IMG/VR virus record: IMGVR_UViG_3300034196_000061 | Span: 1 to 60,045 of that record | Direction: 5' to 3' (one strand) | DNA: 60,045 nucleotides | Source of the DNA: a virus | Part shown: one piece after another, positions 42,714 through 50,704 of the stretch | Numbering within the stretch: position 1 is the stretch's first letter | Layout of the letters: each line of letters begins with the position of its first letter | Translations under genes and position numbers: made by a program | Notes under the pieces: model-generated | What the model was told of the DNA's origin: nothing | The model's input: the letters and a program-made list of their open reading frames with translations, nothing else | Databases searched by the model: none

Positions 42714-43880
42714 TCAACTCCCGGAAATTCTGGTTCTGGCCATTTCCGCATAGGCGCGATTGATCTCGATCATGGTAGCGTCGCGTCCAAGCTTTCCGGC
42801 CGCCAGTCCGGTAGTTCCGGCCCCACCGAATGGGTCAAGGATGCGGCACGGCACACCCGGACCGCTCGGGCAATCGCAGGAACGACTCCAACCGATTGTT
42901 TTCCGCTTGCGCATACCAGCAAGAATTCGCGCCTTGGTAGCGCTGGAATCTTGAGCGCCAGCGGCGGCATAATCCTTCGTCGCTTTTCCCAAATATGCGC
43001 CGGTTGCATCGCCGCCGCACGCGCGTTGGTGCGCAAGGTCATGGTCGCCGACTTCAACCACGCGCTCAAACGGAACCCCACACACCGCGCAGCATCCGCC
43101 CTCGCTGCTTCCCGCCAAAATGCACCGCTCAGCCAATGCGGGCGCCATGGTTGCAAAGTGGGCGCCGGAAAACGATTTTGTCGGGATGATCCATACTGAT
43201 CTGGAATTGCGCTTTGTTGGCGTATCCCGAAAACCAACTGTTGCTATACGACTATCACCATTTCTCAAAGCTTCATGCTTTACACCGCCAAATTCGTATT
43301 TGTATCGTTCTGCCGTTTCTGGCTTTACATCTTCGCTAATTGCTTCTGAATCGTAAAAATATGATTTAGATGGAGTTAGCATAAAGACGTATTCGTGCGA
43401 TTTAGTTGGGCGATCTTTAACGCTTTCTGGAATTGGATTTGGTTTGTGCCAAATAATATCTGATCGCAAATACCATCCGTCGTTTCGTAAGGCAAAAGCC
43501 AACATCCATGGAATTCCGAGCAAGTCTTTTGGTTTGATTCCATCCGGATCGGAAGGCCGATTGTCCATGCGGACGAAATTCGTCTCCGAACGCATTCCGT
43601 TTGTGTTTGGTGCCCGCCACGTCCGATCCCCGGATGCGTAGCTGTCGCCGATATTCAGGAACAGAACGCCGTCCATTCTCAGCACGCGGCGAACGTCCCG
43701 GAAGACTCCGACCAACGCTGAGACATAGTGTTCCGGATTCTCTTCAGCGCCAAGCTGGCCCGCTACGCCGTAATCGCGGAGGCCGAAATATGGAGGGCTT
43801 GTGACGCAACAGTGGTGCGACGACGTTGCAAGCATGGCCAACCCGTCGCGGCAATCCCCGACGATGATGCGTGCGCTCAT
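42714..43880 (-). CDS. Site-specific DNA methyltransferase (N6-adenine or N4-cytosine type)
   Basis: A 388-residue enzyme. The catalytic motif IV is TSPPYFGLRDYG (about 27-38) and the SAM-binding motif I is DPFGGAGTTGLAAGKLGRDA near the C-terminus, the order of beta-class methyltransferases. In the middle two Cys pairs (CCAVCGVPF and CDCPSG) form a probable zinc cluster. No partner endonuclease lies nearby, so it is an orphan methyltransferase that could protect phage DNA from host restriction. The segment at about 43.2-43.6 kb is A+T-richer than its flanks. Confidence 0.87.
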   Translation of the reverse strand: MSARIIVGDCRDGLAMLATSSHHCCVTSPPYFGLRDYGVAGQLGAEENPEHYVSALVGVFRDVRRVLRMDGVLFLNIGDSYASGDRTWRAPNTNGMRSETNFVRMDNRPSDPDGIKPKDLLGIPWMLAFALRNDGWYLRSDIIWHKPNPIPESVKDRPTKSHEYVFMLTPSKSYFYDSEAISEDVKPETAERYKYEFGGVKHEALRNGDSRIATVGFRDTPTKRNSRSVWIIPTKSFSGAHFATMAPALAERCILAGSSEGGCCAVCGVPFERVVEVGDHDLAHQRACGGDATGAYLGKATKDYAAAGAQDSSATKARILAGMRKRKTIGWSRSCDCPSGPGVPCRILDPFGGAGTTGLAAGKLGRDATMIEINRAYAEMARTRISGS

Positions 43881-44005
43881 TTGGCCCCCTCAACGGAAAG
43901 CGGCGGCGACTCCCGAAGGACGCCGCCGCCGCTCTCCCGGTGAACCGGCTTGTGTGACCCCGCCGAGGGTAACGCCGTCAATCCACCGACAGCCGCCCGC
44001 AGCAC
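43877..44005 (-). CDS. Possible 42-residue protein
   Basis: GTG 44005 to TGA 43877, the stop overlapping the methyltransferase ATG (ATGA). A polar peptide (LRAAVGGLTALPSAGSHKPV). It contains a G+C-rich inverted repeat (43899-43933), so it may instead be a hairpin region. Coupling is the main support. Confidence 0.33.
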   Translation of the reverse strand: MLRAAVGGLTALPSAGSHKPVHRESGGGVLRESPPLSVEGAK

Positions 44006-44013
44006 GGGGACGG

Positions 44014-44301
44014 CTATGCCGCCGCGGCAGTCGCCGCCTGTTGGGCAATCGCGTCTTCCAGCGTCACTTGAGCGCCCGCCGAAGCCGGCGGCTCGACGGG
44101 AGCTTTCGGCTTGCGCGGACCGTTGGGACCCCGGGGCGCCGAGACACTGTGCGAAATCTCGACCGTGCCGGAAAGGCTATCGGGCAGCGCGGCGCGAAAA
44201 GCATCGACGGCACCCTTGAGACTGCCGATTGCGGCGGCGTGGTCAAAGATATCTTCGGGCAACGGGAGCGATGCGCCCAGGTTGAACGTTTTTACAGCCA
44301 T
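44014..44301 (-). CDS. Hypothetical protein
   Basis: A 95-residue protein with ATG at 44301. A folded first half (LPEDIFDHAAAIGSLKGAVD) is followed by a Pro/Lys/Ala-rich tail. An 11-bp palindrome lies upstream (44331-44341). No family recognised. Confidence 0.62.
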   Translation of the reverse strand: MAVKTFNLGASLPLPEDIFDHAAAIGSLKGAVDAFRAALPDSLSGTVEISHSVSAPRGPNGPRKPKAPVEPPASAGAQVTLEDAIAQQAATAAAA

Positions 44302-44322
44302 TTCCCATTCCTTTGTATTGAC

Positions 44323-44344
44323 CTGACGAAACTTAGTAAGTCAG
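44323..44344. promoter_or_regulatory. Nested palindrome ACTTAGTAAGT within CTGAC...GTCAG
   Basis: ACTTAGTAAGT (44331-44341) is a perfect 11-bp palindrome; CTGAC/GTCAG arms flank it. It is 22-43 bp upstream of the leftward start at 44301, a position suited to an operator or to the promoter region. Confidence 0.4.
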
Positions 44345-44528
44345 ATTTGCGCCTGCAACCTATAATTGTAATTGCCCAAAAGAAAAATGAGGGGGGTATT
44401 TTTCAAGCATGAAGAAAACGTGATAAATTCCAAGCGCTGGCAAATCTTTTCTCAAAACTCAACCGTAGGTCAGAGATCGTTTTTGGCGCCGCCTGATGCT
44501 TCGGACATCCCTTGCACGATGTTGCCGG

Positions 44529-45578
44529 TCACGGCGCGGATGCTTCTTGGCCGGTCGCCGCCTGGGTGTACTCAGGGTTGCCCAGGTCGCCGTCTGGTCC
44601 GTTGATCTCGCCCGTCTCGTGATCGTGCGCCGGCTCCCCCTGTACCTTATTCTCTGTGGGCGCGGGCGCGGGCGCGGGCTCGGGCGCGGCGTCGGCGATG
44701 TCTGCCGCGGCGCGGATTTCAGCCTCCCGGGTCCGCTCGGCCCGGAGCACCTTGACCACCAACTCGTTGCGCCCGGCGGCTTCGAAGTCGCGCAGCATCG
44801 ACTCGGCGCGGGCCGCCAGTTTGGCCAGTTCGTCAACCGCCCGCATTTTTGTTACGACCGCCAAGTATTTGTCGGCCCGCTGAGAGAGTTCGTCCACGAG
44901 ATCGGCGTCCGGGATGGCGTCCGGCATCGACGCGCCGTTCTTGCTCGGCGCGGCCGGGCCGGCGGGCGGTATGATCCCGTCCTCCGGATAGTCCATGACC
45001 TCTTCCGTCGTCAGGAGCCCCTTCAGAACGTCGGGATAGGCATCCCTCAAGGCAAAGCCCCGGGCGCGCTGTTGCAGCATCCGCCGCGGCGAAGTCACCC
45101 AGGGCGTTGGCTTTCCGTCGTACCCCGTCTTCCCCCACAGCTTGGCCATCTTGGCGTCGCCGACCGAAAATTCAGCACGGACGGGGCTCGGGCGGCCCTT
45201 TCGGTGGGTTTCACAGACTGCGCGGAAGTGATCTCCGGTGCCCTCAAACCACTCGTTGATATAAAGGCAAATCCCGCTGGCGTTTACCAGACCGGGAACA
45301 GCATCACCCCAAACGGTTGGGCGTCCATTTGTCACCATTATGTTTGACAGGCTCTGCATTGGAGTAAGCCCGACCTCGGCACCAAACTGCACGGCCAATA
45401 TGATGTCGGCTTTGCGCGGCTTCTTGGTGTTTTTGTCCCAAAAGGAGCTCGGAACCATTGAGGATTCGATGACGTAATCCGCAAAATGTTCAAGCTCTGC
45501 CCATGTCGTCAGACGAAGCGCGGTGACTCTCGGTTCGTATTTCGCGACAGCAGTTTCCGTCTTTTCTGTATCCGCCAC
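44529..45578 (-). CDS. recT: RecT-family single-strand annealing recombinase
   Basis: A 349-residue protein. ADIILAVQFGAEVGLTPMQS, then LSNIMVTNGRPTVWGDAVPG, and the later TSPRRMLQQRARGFALRDAY with LLTTEEVMDY are the RecT-family blocks. It anneals single strands during phage recombination and concatemer formation. The Pro/Ala/Asp-rich C-terminus is long. It lies in an operon with the Gp157-like gene, while the VRR-NUC nuclease is divergent. Confidence 0.88.
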   Translation of the reverse strand: MADTEKTETAVAKYEPRVTALRLTTWAELEHFADYVIESSMVPSSFWDKNTKKPRKADIILAVQFGAEVGLTPMQSLSNIMVTNGRPTVWGDAVPGLVNASGICLYINEWFEGTGDHFRAVCETHRKGRPSPVRAEFSVGDAKMAKLWGKTGYDGKPTPWVTSPRRMLQQRARGFALRDAYPDVLKGLLTTEEVMDYPEDGIIPPAGPAAPSKNGASMPDAIPDADLVDELSQRADKYLAVVTKMRAVDELAKLAARAESMLRDFEAAGRNELVVKVLRAERTREAEIRAAADIADAAPEPAPAPAPTENKVQGEPAHDHETGEINGPDGDLGNPEYTQAATGQEASAP

Positions 45579-45590
45579 TTTCGATTCCTT

Positions 45591-46160
45591 CTACTTGTCT
45601 CGCACCTTTACGATTTCTTCCCCGGGCTCTTTTCCAGCGCCCGGCACAACTTCTCCCTTTCTCATGGCTTCGATGATCGCAGCTTTGGAAATTGTGGTGA
45701 CTGTTACGCGGTATTGAGCCGGTATCAGAGACTCATCAAGGATGACCATCCGAAGTCTCGGGGGCTCAATAGTTATGGAGCAATCGGCGAACGCTGCCTT
45801 TGACTGGCCGATCTCCCGGAGGCAGTCAGCCGCCGCGCGCTTCAGCATGTCGGCGCGCTTCAGATAGCGATCCCGACGCTGCAAGGTGCGCTCCGCGATC
45901 CCATCCGCCGCCGCGGCGGTCGCTTTTGCCGCAAGGTGCGCCCGCATGACTTTGCCAAGAACTTCCCAGGCGTCGCACGTATCAGGATCGCCAGAAAGAA
46001 GATCGGCCAAATAGGATTCATCGTTCGCTAAGCACTGGTCCTCTTCTAACAAAGCGGTTCTTGCTTCAAGAAGAACCATCTTTGCTCTATACAATCGGTT
46101 TGCTAACCGGCTCGCGTCGGCTTCAATCGTCAGAGACTTTGGGAGTGTTCTTTCAGACAT
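45591..46160 (-). CDS. Siphovirus Gp157-like protein
   Basis: A 189-residue helical protein. The ordered helices at residues 20-120 (YRAKMVLLEARTALLEEDQC, DRYLKRADMLKRAAADC) and the ending IEPPRLRMVILDESLIPAQY with a valine-rich strand fit the Gp157 family (phage resistance or recombination accessory). It precedes recT by 12 bp. A perfect palindrome lies 16 bp before its start. Confidence 0.8.
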   Translation of the reverse strand: MSERTLPKSLTIEADASRLANRLYRAKMVLLEARTALLEEDQCLANDESYLADLLSGDPDTCDAWEVLGKVMRAHLAAKATAAAADGIAERTLQRRDRYLKRADMLKRAAADCLREIGQSKAAFADCSITIEPPRLRMVILDESLIPAQYRVTVTTISKAAIIEAMRKGEVVPGAGKEPGEEIVKVRDK

Positions 46161-46175
46161 TTATGAAAACATCCA

Positions 46176-46193
46176 ATGATAATTGATTATCAT
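46176..46193. promoter_or_regulatory. Palindromic operator ATGATAAT-TG-ATTATCAT
   Basis: A perfect 8+2+8 inverted repeat 16 bp upstream of the leftward recombination operon start (46160). It is positioned to block transcription or translation of that operon; candidate repressor site. Confidence 0.55.
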
Positions 46194-46351
46194 GTATTCT
46201 TCATGCTTGCTCGTAAATGTCGATTTATGTTGCAGCATTTCTTTTGCTCCATCGCTTGAGACAACAAGAACATGCAGATCACTTAAATTTCAACTCACTG
46301 TTTCTTGAGAATTGTGTTGTTTCAAAGCGGCCATGAAGGTATGGCGTGCTT

Positions 46352-46795
46352 ATGGCCAAGCCGTTTTCGCTTACGGCGCCTGTCCCGACCGAAGATGATT
46401 TGCACGTAAGCGTCAGAAGCGCTCTGTCGATCGCGATTGCGCCACCTGGAAAAACCTCCCGGTGCGGCGTGCTCTGGTATTCGGTGGAAGCCCGGAACGC
46501 GGGCGGGCGGATGATCCGGACGAAGAGCGGGGCCATGATCCCGCTTGAGGCGGTCAACAGAAAGCGTCGCGGGTGTGTCGCCGGGGTGCCCGACGTGCAT
46601 CTGATGTACGTCGGCAGGCTCTATCTGATCGAGCTCAAGCGCGAGCGGCGCGGCAGCACCAGCGCGGACCAAAAAGAGTTGCACAGCGAGTACGCTTGCG
46701 CAGGCATCCCCGTCCGAATCGCGCGGACCCTATCGGATGTCCTCTACTGCCTCGCCGAGTGGGAGATTCCCCTGACGCACCGTCTGGCGGTGTAG
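46352..46795 (+). CDS. VRR-NUC domain nuclease
   Basis: A 147-residue protein from ATG 46352 (an upstream GTG at 46346 adds two residues). The core RGCVAGVPDVHLMYVGRLYL and LIELKRERRGSTSADQKELH carries the VRR-NUC active-site pattern: Pro-Asp, then Glu-x-Lys, then a Gln. The family resolves or trims branched DNA in phage recombination. It is divergent from gp157/recT and fits a Holliday-junction resolvase role. Confidence 0.85.
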   Translation: MAKPFSLTAPVPTEDDLHVSVRSALSIAIAPPGKTSRCGVLWYSVEARNAGGRMIRTKSGAMIPLEAVNRKRRGCVAGVPDVHLMYVGRLYLIELKRERRGSTSADQKELHSEYACAGIPVRIARTLSDVLYCLAEWEIPLTHRLAV

Positions 46796-46946
46796 GGGCC
46801 GGATCGCGCCGGATCGCAGTCCGTCCCACCGGCTTAAAGTCCGTCCTGCCACATCGCGGCGCTGTGCTGGGCTTTACACATACGTCAAAATGACAGATAA
46901 TTTCCATGTCGCGGCAATGGTGTCGCGGCAATCCGGAGGACGAGTG

Positions 46947-47018
46947 ATGCAATTTTGCATCGACTTCGCGATCCGGGTTGGGAAGTGGCGACTCAGGTTA
47001 CGACTGAGCCGCCGATAG
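46947..47018 (+). CDS. Possible 23-residue basic peptide
   Basis: ATG 46947 lies behind GGAGGA (46934-46939) at a good distance; the frame ends with TAG at 47018. The peptide starts MQFCIDFAIRVGKWR and is Arg-rich. It overlaps the hairpin region that follows, so it could be a leader peptide controlling that element. Confidence 0.33.
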   Translation: MQFCIDFAIRVGKWRLRLRLSRR

Positions 47019-47060
47019 CTTCCCTACCTGGGGGTGGGTCGCCGCAAGGCGGCCCACTTC
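46978..47060 (+). other. Candidate structured RNA or attenuator
   Basis: No other gene in 46796-47100. Two hairpins are visible: GGGAAG...CTTCCC enclosing GGCGACTCAG/CTGAGCCGCC (one mismatch), and GTGGGTCGCC-GCAA-GGCGGCCCAC with one G-U pair and a GCAA tetraloop. A little G/A-rich sequence follows, then the gene at 47101. The arrangement fits a cis-acting RNA leader or a small RNA. Confidence 0.45.
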
Positions 47061-47100
47061 CGAGTAGGAGATTCAGCGGACGGAAATCAAGGTGGGCACA

Positions 47101-47373
47101 ATGGAGAACCAGAACAACACCGGGTCATCCCGCGGCACGCCGGAAAGCGCCGCGTGGTTCCGGGCCGAGTTGGCGGAAATCGGCGAAACACAGTCCGGAT
47201 TGGCGCGGCTGATGAAACGGTGCGGCGACGATCGCGAGCAAGGCAACATCCTTCGCAGCATCCAACGCATGGCCGCAGGTGACGCTCGCATTTCCGGTGA
47301 AATGCGGGTGTTGCTACATTTCCTGCGGACAGGTCGCCGCAAGCGGATGGAACGGGAGCAGTCGGCCGCCTAA
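47101..47373 (+). CDS. Small helix-turn-helix-like protein
   Basis: A 90-residue protein from ATG 47101. AELAEIGETQSGLARLMKRC, then ILRSIQRMAAGDARISGEMR, resembles the DNA-binding helices of small phage regulators ('QSGLARxM... GxxxxS'). A basic tail follows (RTGRRKRMERE). It is preceded by the hairpin region and is a candidate for the GTATAC-site regulator, though this is speculation. Confidence 0.6.
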   Translation: MENQNNTGSSRGTPESAAWFRAELAEIGETQSGLARLMKRCGDDREQGNILRSIQRMAAGDARISGEMRVLLHFLRTGRRKRMEREQSAA

Positions 47374-47681
47374 ACCAGCGCCACGCCGCGGTGGGCGGAT
47401 GATCTGCGGCGCGGGCTCGAGTCGGCCAGCCACGCGCGGTAATCCTGGCCATGCCCCGTCAGGCGGTACTCCCGGAGCGGCCGGCGCGGGGTGGACCCGC
47501 CGGCCTCGCGCATGTCAACAACCTGCCGGTGGTAGGTCCACAGGCTCAAGAAGCGCGCCGCCGGGCGGCCGAGTGCCGGGTGCCAGGACCCGTCGATAGG
47601 CAGCGCCAGGAGCGCCCACCGCTGCTTTCTCGACAGGCCGCGGCCGGCGTGCGACTCGGACGTGACGACAGGCTCCGTCAT
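47370..47681 (-). CDS. Hypothetical protein, likely winged-helix
   Basis: A 103-residue protein from ATG 47681, overlapping the preceding stop by 4 bp. The core (SRKQRWALLALPIDGSWH, then PLREYRLTGHGQDYRAWLAD) resembles small winged-helix proteins that close with a basic wing. It ends convergently with the rightward gene. Confidence 0.58.
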   Translation of the reverse strand: MTEPVVTSESHAGRGLSRKQRWALLALPIDGSWHPALGRPAARFLSLWTYHRQVVDMREAGGSTPRRPLREYRLTGHGQDYRAWLADSSPRRRSSAHRGVALV

Positions 47682-48250
47682 CCGGCCGCCGCCTCCGCCG
47701 CCAGCGCCGCCGCTACCTTGGCCCGCATGTCGGCTTCGCTGTTCATGTTTCCTCTGATCTCCAACCACTGGCCGCCTTCGTCCAAGCAAGGCGCGACCAA
47801 AAGGAAGCCATCCCGGGAGCCGTGCCGAATCAGCGCCGGGAAGCGGTATACCTCGGCGATCCTGGCCACGTAGGCGCGGAGCTCGGGGGCCGTGTGGGCG
47901 TCGGGACGCTTCGGGTCTATCCAGATTTGTAGGCAGTCAAGCGGCACGTCGTTGGCCAAGATCGTGTCAAGCATCGGGTCAACTATATATCCGGCGAAAT
48001 CGGGCCTTTTTAGATTATCGGCATGTTCATCGAACAACCAACGGCACGACCACGCTCTACAGGGAAGGGGCCTGGTTTTGTAAATAGAGCACCCGGTTGC
48101 CCGGACATGCTTGCACTTTTCTCCGGCGAGCTTCTTTCCATCAGCCAACTCGACCGGCACAATAGTACAGCAAGCCGTACACGATCCGCAGGACCTTCCG
48201 CGCCTCGGCTCTCCAAATATTGCAAACCCTGGACTTGAGTGTTCCGCCAC
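47678..48250 (-). CDS. YkgJ-like cysteine-cluster protein
   Basis: A 190-residue protein from GTG 48250. The metal-binding pattern CGSCTACC, CKHVRATGCSIYKTRPLPCR with a conserved Tyr and Trp matches YkgJ/UPF0153-type zinc- or iron-chelating proteins. The C-terminal part is helical (MRAKVAAALAAEAAAG). The role in phages is unknown; it may modify a protein or bind host factors. Confidence 0.75.
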   Translation of the reverse strand: MAEHSSPGFAIFGEPRRGRSCGSCTACCTIVPVELADGKKLAGEKCKHVRATGCSIYKTRPLPCRAWSCRWLFDEHADNLKRPDFAGYIVDPMLDTILANDVPLDCLQIWIDPKRPDAHTAPELRAYVARIAEVYRFPALIRHGSRDGFLLVAPCLDEGGQWLEIRGNMNSEADMRAKVAAALAAEAAAG

Positions 48251-48251
48251 A

Positions 48252-48434
48252 TCAGGCCGCCTTTGATCTGTCCCTAGATGGCGAACGCCGCTTTGCGGAA
48301 ACGTCAGCGCTGATCCATTCGGTGACGATATGCCTCAAAAACCACGACAGAGTCCTGTCGTCAGCTTGGCATAGCTTTTCCAAATATTCTTTGTCTTCCT
48401 CGTGGATTTTTAGGCATACGGTTGTTAGTGACAC
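48252..48434 (-). CDS. Small RHH-like protein
   Basis: A 60-residue protein with ATG at 48434. TTVCLKIHEEDKEYLEKLCQ, then DRTLSWFLRHIVTEWIS, fits a ribbon-helix-helix: short strand, then two helices. It is the first gene behind the GTATAC pair at 48464-48478 and could be a regulator. Confidence 0.6.
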   Translation of the reverse strand: MSLTTVCLKIHEEDKEYLEKLCQADDRTLSWFLRHIVTEWISADVSAKRRSPSRDRSKAA

Positions 48435-48463
48435 GGCAAAATCCCCGCTATGGTAGAATCCGA

Positions 48464-48478
48464 ATATACACGGTATAC
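48464..48478. promoter_or_regulatory. Operator-like element ATATAC-ACG-GTATAC
   Basis: Same 6-3-6 geometry as the other sites, 30-44 bp upstream of the leftward start at 48434, with one hexamer degenerate. Confidence 0.55.
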
Positions 48479-48498
48479 CTTATGCCGGCAAGCGACCA

Positions 48499-48798
48499 TC
48501 AGTTGTAGCCCCGAAGCGCGAGCTCGCGCCGGCCAGCCTCAGTCAAAAACCAGACCGACAGCGCCGGCTCCCACATAACAAGCATCTCGTCTTCAAGTTT
48601 AGTAATCACGTTTGACCGGATGCCACGCTCCCGAAGCCACCCCGGGGAGCAACCAGCCGCTCCGCCCTGGCCGAGCGCAACCAAGGCGCGGAGCGGGCCG
48701 CCCGCCAGCGCCGCCGCGATCCCGGGCACCTTCGGCCGGGCTCGGCTCCCGTTGAATTGGCGCCGAGTTGGCGCCGCAGCATTACCGCCGTCTGGCAT
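48499..48798 (-). CDS. Small protein with winged-helix-like end
   Basis: A 99-residue protein from ATG 48798, 2 bp after the upstream stop. The Ala/Gly-rich front is followed by RERGIRSNVITKLEDEMLVM and a final WFLTEAGRRELALRGYN, the 'LTExGRxxL' wing of many winged-helix proteins. Possibly a small transcriptional modulator. Confidence 0.65.
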   Translation of the reverse strand: MPDGGNAAAPTRRQFNGSRARPKVPGIAAALAGGPLRALVALGQGGAAGCSPGWLRERGIRSNVITKLEDEMLVMWEPALSVWFLTEAGRRELALRGYN

Positions 48799-48800
48799 TA

Positions 48801-49280
48801 TCAACCCCCCGCCCGAACCTCGATGTAGCTATATAAGTAGTGCGCCCCACCACGACGGCGGTTTGCATTTATAAAACCATCAGCCCTTAGCCTTGTAAGA
48901 CCGTTGCTAAGGTCTTTTCTTTGTTTGTCGGTTACAATACCAGTGAATACGGCTCTGGCAATAGCTCTGGATGTCATGGCTCCGTTATTCTGTAGTTGCT
49001 CAATAATTAGCTCTCGCAACTCAAGCGCCCCGGTACGTTTCGGCGGTCGCAGCGGCTTGCGCTCCGGCGCGGGCAGGGGCAGGGGGTTGGTGCGGACGGC
49101 GTGGGCAGTGCCAGGGGCCGGGCCGGGCAGGCGGAGCGGGCGGGCGGGGGAGGCTGGCGCCGGGCTTTCCGGGCCGCCGCCGGTGGGGAGGATGTGGACA
49201 CGGCCGGTCGCAGGGTCATGGACGATTTCGCACGCGCCCTCAGTCTCGTAGAGGGTGCCATTTATCATCACCCGGATCAT
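48801..49280 (-). CDS. Winged-helix protein with Pro-rich linker
   Basis: A 159-residue protein from ATG 49280, which overlaps the previous stop (ATGA). Front: RVMINGTLYETEGACEIVHD. A Pro/Ala linker follows, then ELRELIIEQLQNNGAMTSRA and LTRLRADGFINANRRRGGAH, a clear winged-helix. A DNA-binding regulator is likely. Confidence 0.65.
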   Translation of the reverse strand: MIRVMINGTLYETEGACEIVHDPATGRVHILPTGGGPESPAPASPARPLRLPGPAPGTAHAVRTNPLPLPAPERKPLRPPKRTGALELRELIIEQLQNNGAMTSRAIARAVFTGIVTDKQRKDLSNGLTRLRADGFINANRRRGGAHYLYSYIEVRAGG

Positions 49281-49684
49281 GGGCTCTGGCGGCGCCGCGG
49301 CTTCGCATTGCCTACAAGCATCCAAATTGCAGAATAGCTGAGATACTGAAAGGTCATTGTCTTTTGAAAATAGTGTCCATCAAGCTTCAACACCACATCG
49401 TCGTTGAGTCTATGGACCTCAGAAACAATCTTTGTGGACCAAAGGGGCTTATTCCGACCTAATTCGTCCTTTAGCTGTTGCCGAGTTTCTATTCTCACGA
49501 CATGCCAAAGCGTTTTCCCGAGCCTTCCGCGGTGCTCTAGCTTGCTGCCGACGACGATTTGCCCCTTATGAAAAAATACCGGATCATCTTCAGGCTCTGG
49601 CTTGATCTCCGGGTAGACCACAAAAGGCAGCTTCCCCCGGAGCTTCGCCGGGGGGTCCTCTTGCTTTTTGGCCAAAGCTGTCAT
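49277..49684 (-). CDS. Hypothetical protein
   Basis: A 135-residue protein coupled to both neighbours by ATGA overlaps. A beta-rich core (PFVVYPEIKPEPEDDPVFFH, GQIVVGSKLEHRGRLGKTLW) and a basic end. No family recognised. Confidence 0.68.
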   Translation of the reverse strand: MTALAKKQEDPPAKLRGKLPFVVYPEIKPEPEDDPVFFHKGQIVVGSKLEHRGRLGKTLWHVVRIETRQQLKDELGRNKPLWSTKIVSEVHRLNDDVVLKLDGHYFQKTMTFQYLSYSAIWMLVGNAKPRRRQSP

Positions 49685-49959
49685 CGCTCAATCGCTTTCA
49701 TAGCAGCGGCAAGCCTCTCTGCAAAACCGTCATCGTCGCATTTGATCCCGAGCGATACAGGATCAATCTCTCTTCCGTTGGCCTTGTCAATCTCTTGGAG
49801 TGCTTTGGAAATTGCTTCCCGTTCCTCTTTCACGATGGCTTGAAGTCTCAAAAACTCGGCCAAAATAGCATGGCACTCCCTGAGTCTGGTTTGCATATCT
49901 ACGATCGGGTTTGTTGTATATTTGAAGCTTTCTTTGCGGTATGCTTTAATCTTTATCAT
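49681..49959 (-). CDS. Helical coiled-coil-like protein
   Basis: A 92-residue protein from ATG 49959, chosen because ACAGGAA lies directly upstream; a longer frame to 50022 would overlap the previous gene by 38 bp. It consists mainly of one long helix (RLQAIVKEEREAISKALQEI). Unknown function. Confidence 0.63.
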   Translation of the reverse strand: MIKIKAYRKESFKYTTNPIVDMQTRLRECHAILAEFLRLQAIVKEEREAISKALQEIDKANGREIDPVSLGIKCDDDGFAERLAAAMKAIER

Positions 49960-49984
49960 TTCCTGTTTCCTCGCTTCATGTCGT

Positions 49985-50251
49985 TTATCTATCTCCCCAA
50001 ATGTTCTTGTTGCACCACTCAATAAACTTAGCCGCCTGAGTATCTTTGTTTACCTTCTCTGTCTCATTGCACAGATTGAATACCTCAACAGCGGTTGGCA
50101 TCTCGCGTTCGTCTGTGCCAGTGCTCCGCTTGTATTGAGATTTCAACTTCGGTTGCTGCGATCCCCACAACATGCAGGATTGCCACGCCTCGGTTGCGAT
50201 GTCAGGGGTGCTCTCGGGCATTAGGGTTGGGCGTTTACGACCGGTCGTCAT
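49985..50251 (-). CDS. Small hypothetical protein
   Basis: An 88-residue protein from ATG 50251. A polar, basic front and an acidic/helical end (AKFIEWCNKNIWGDR). It overlaps the membrane-protein stop by 17 bp. No family recognised. Confidence 0.58.
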   Translation of the reverse strand: MTTGRKRPTLMPESTPDIATEAWQSCMLWGSQQPKLKSQYKRSTGTDEREMPTAVEVFNLCNETEKVNKDTQAAKFIEWCNKNIWGDR

Positions 50252-50447
50252 AGCGAATCGACGCGATGAAGGTCATAATGCAGACGCCAATCGCCAAGCC
50301 CGGGGAAAAGTAAATTGCAAGCGCGGCGACATAACCGGGAACAAGCCAATAGTTCCCGCCGGATATGAAAACAATCACCGTCAACGCCGCCGCTAAAATT
50401 GCAATCGCTAATATCAAAAGCGCAAAACCGAACAGAAGAATCTTCAT
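50235..50447 (-). CDS. Two-span inner-membrane protein
   Basis: A 70-residue hydrophobic protein with segments FALLILAIAILAAALTVIVF and AALAIYFSPGLAIGVCIMTF. The N-terminus is short and positively charged. Candidate membrane function such as superinfection exclusion; unproved. Confidence 0.66.
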   Translation of the reverse strand: MKILLFGFALLILAIAILAAALTVIVFISGGNYWLVPGYVAALAIYFSPGLAIGVCIMTFIASIRYDDRS

Positions 50448-50458
50448 CTTAGTGTCTC

Positions 50459-50668
50459 CTATAACCCTAGAACTTCCCGGCGTATGCTTGACAGGGCCAT
50501 GGATGCAACGTCGCTTTCAAGTCTCAGCCTTTCGTAATTTACTTCTTGTTCAATCCTATTTTTCGTCACACCTTGCACGTTCCTCATTCCTGCGTTTTCC
50601 AAAGCCATCCGGGCTTCGGCCGCCGCTTCGGCGAATGGTCTAATTTTATCCCATTGGTCGTCTGTCAT
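50459..50668 (-). CDS. Small helical hypothetical protein
   Basis: A 69-residue protein from ATG 50668 (MTDDQWDKIRPFAEAAAEAR). Mainly helical and charged. It stands 37 bp behind a GTATAC-type element, so it probably heads a unit with the membrane-protein gene. Confidence 0.63.
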   Translation of the reverse strand: MTDDQWDKIRPFAEAAAEARMALENAGMRNVQGVTKNRIEQEVNYERLRLESDVASMALSSIRREVLGL

Positions 50669-50704
50669 GTAAACTCCCTGGTTATTTGGGCTTACTAGTT
50701 TATG

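Noticed and set aside
44466-44528. 20-residue frame downstream of recT (GTG overlap)
   Set aside because: No composition or length support beyond the overlap.
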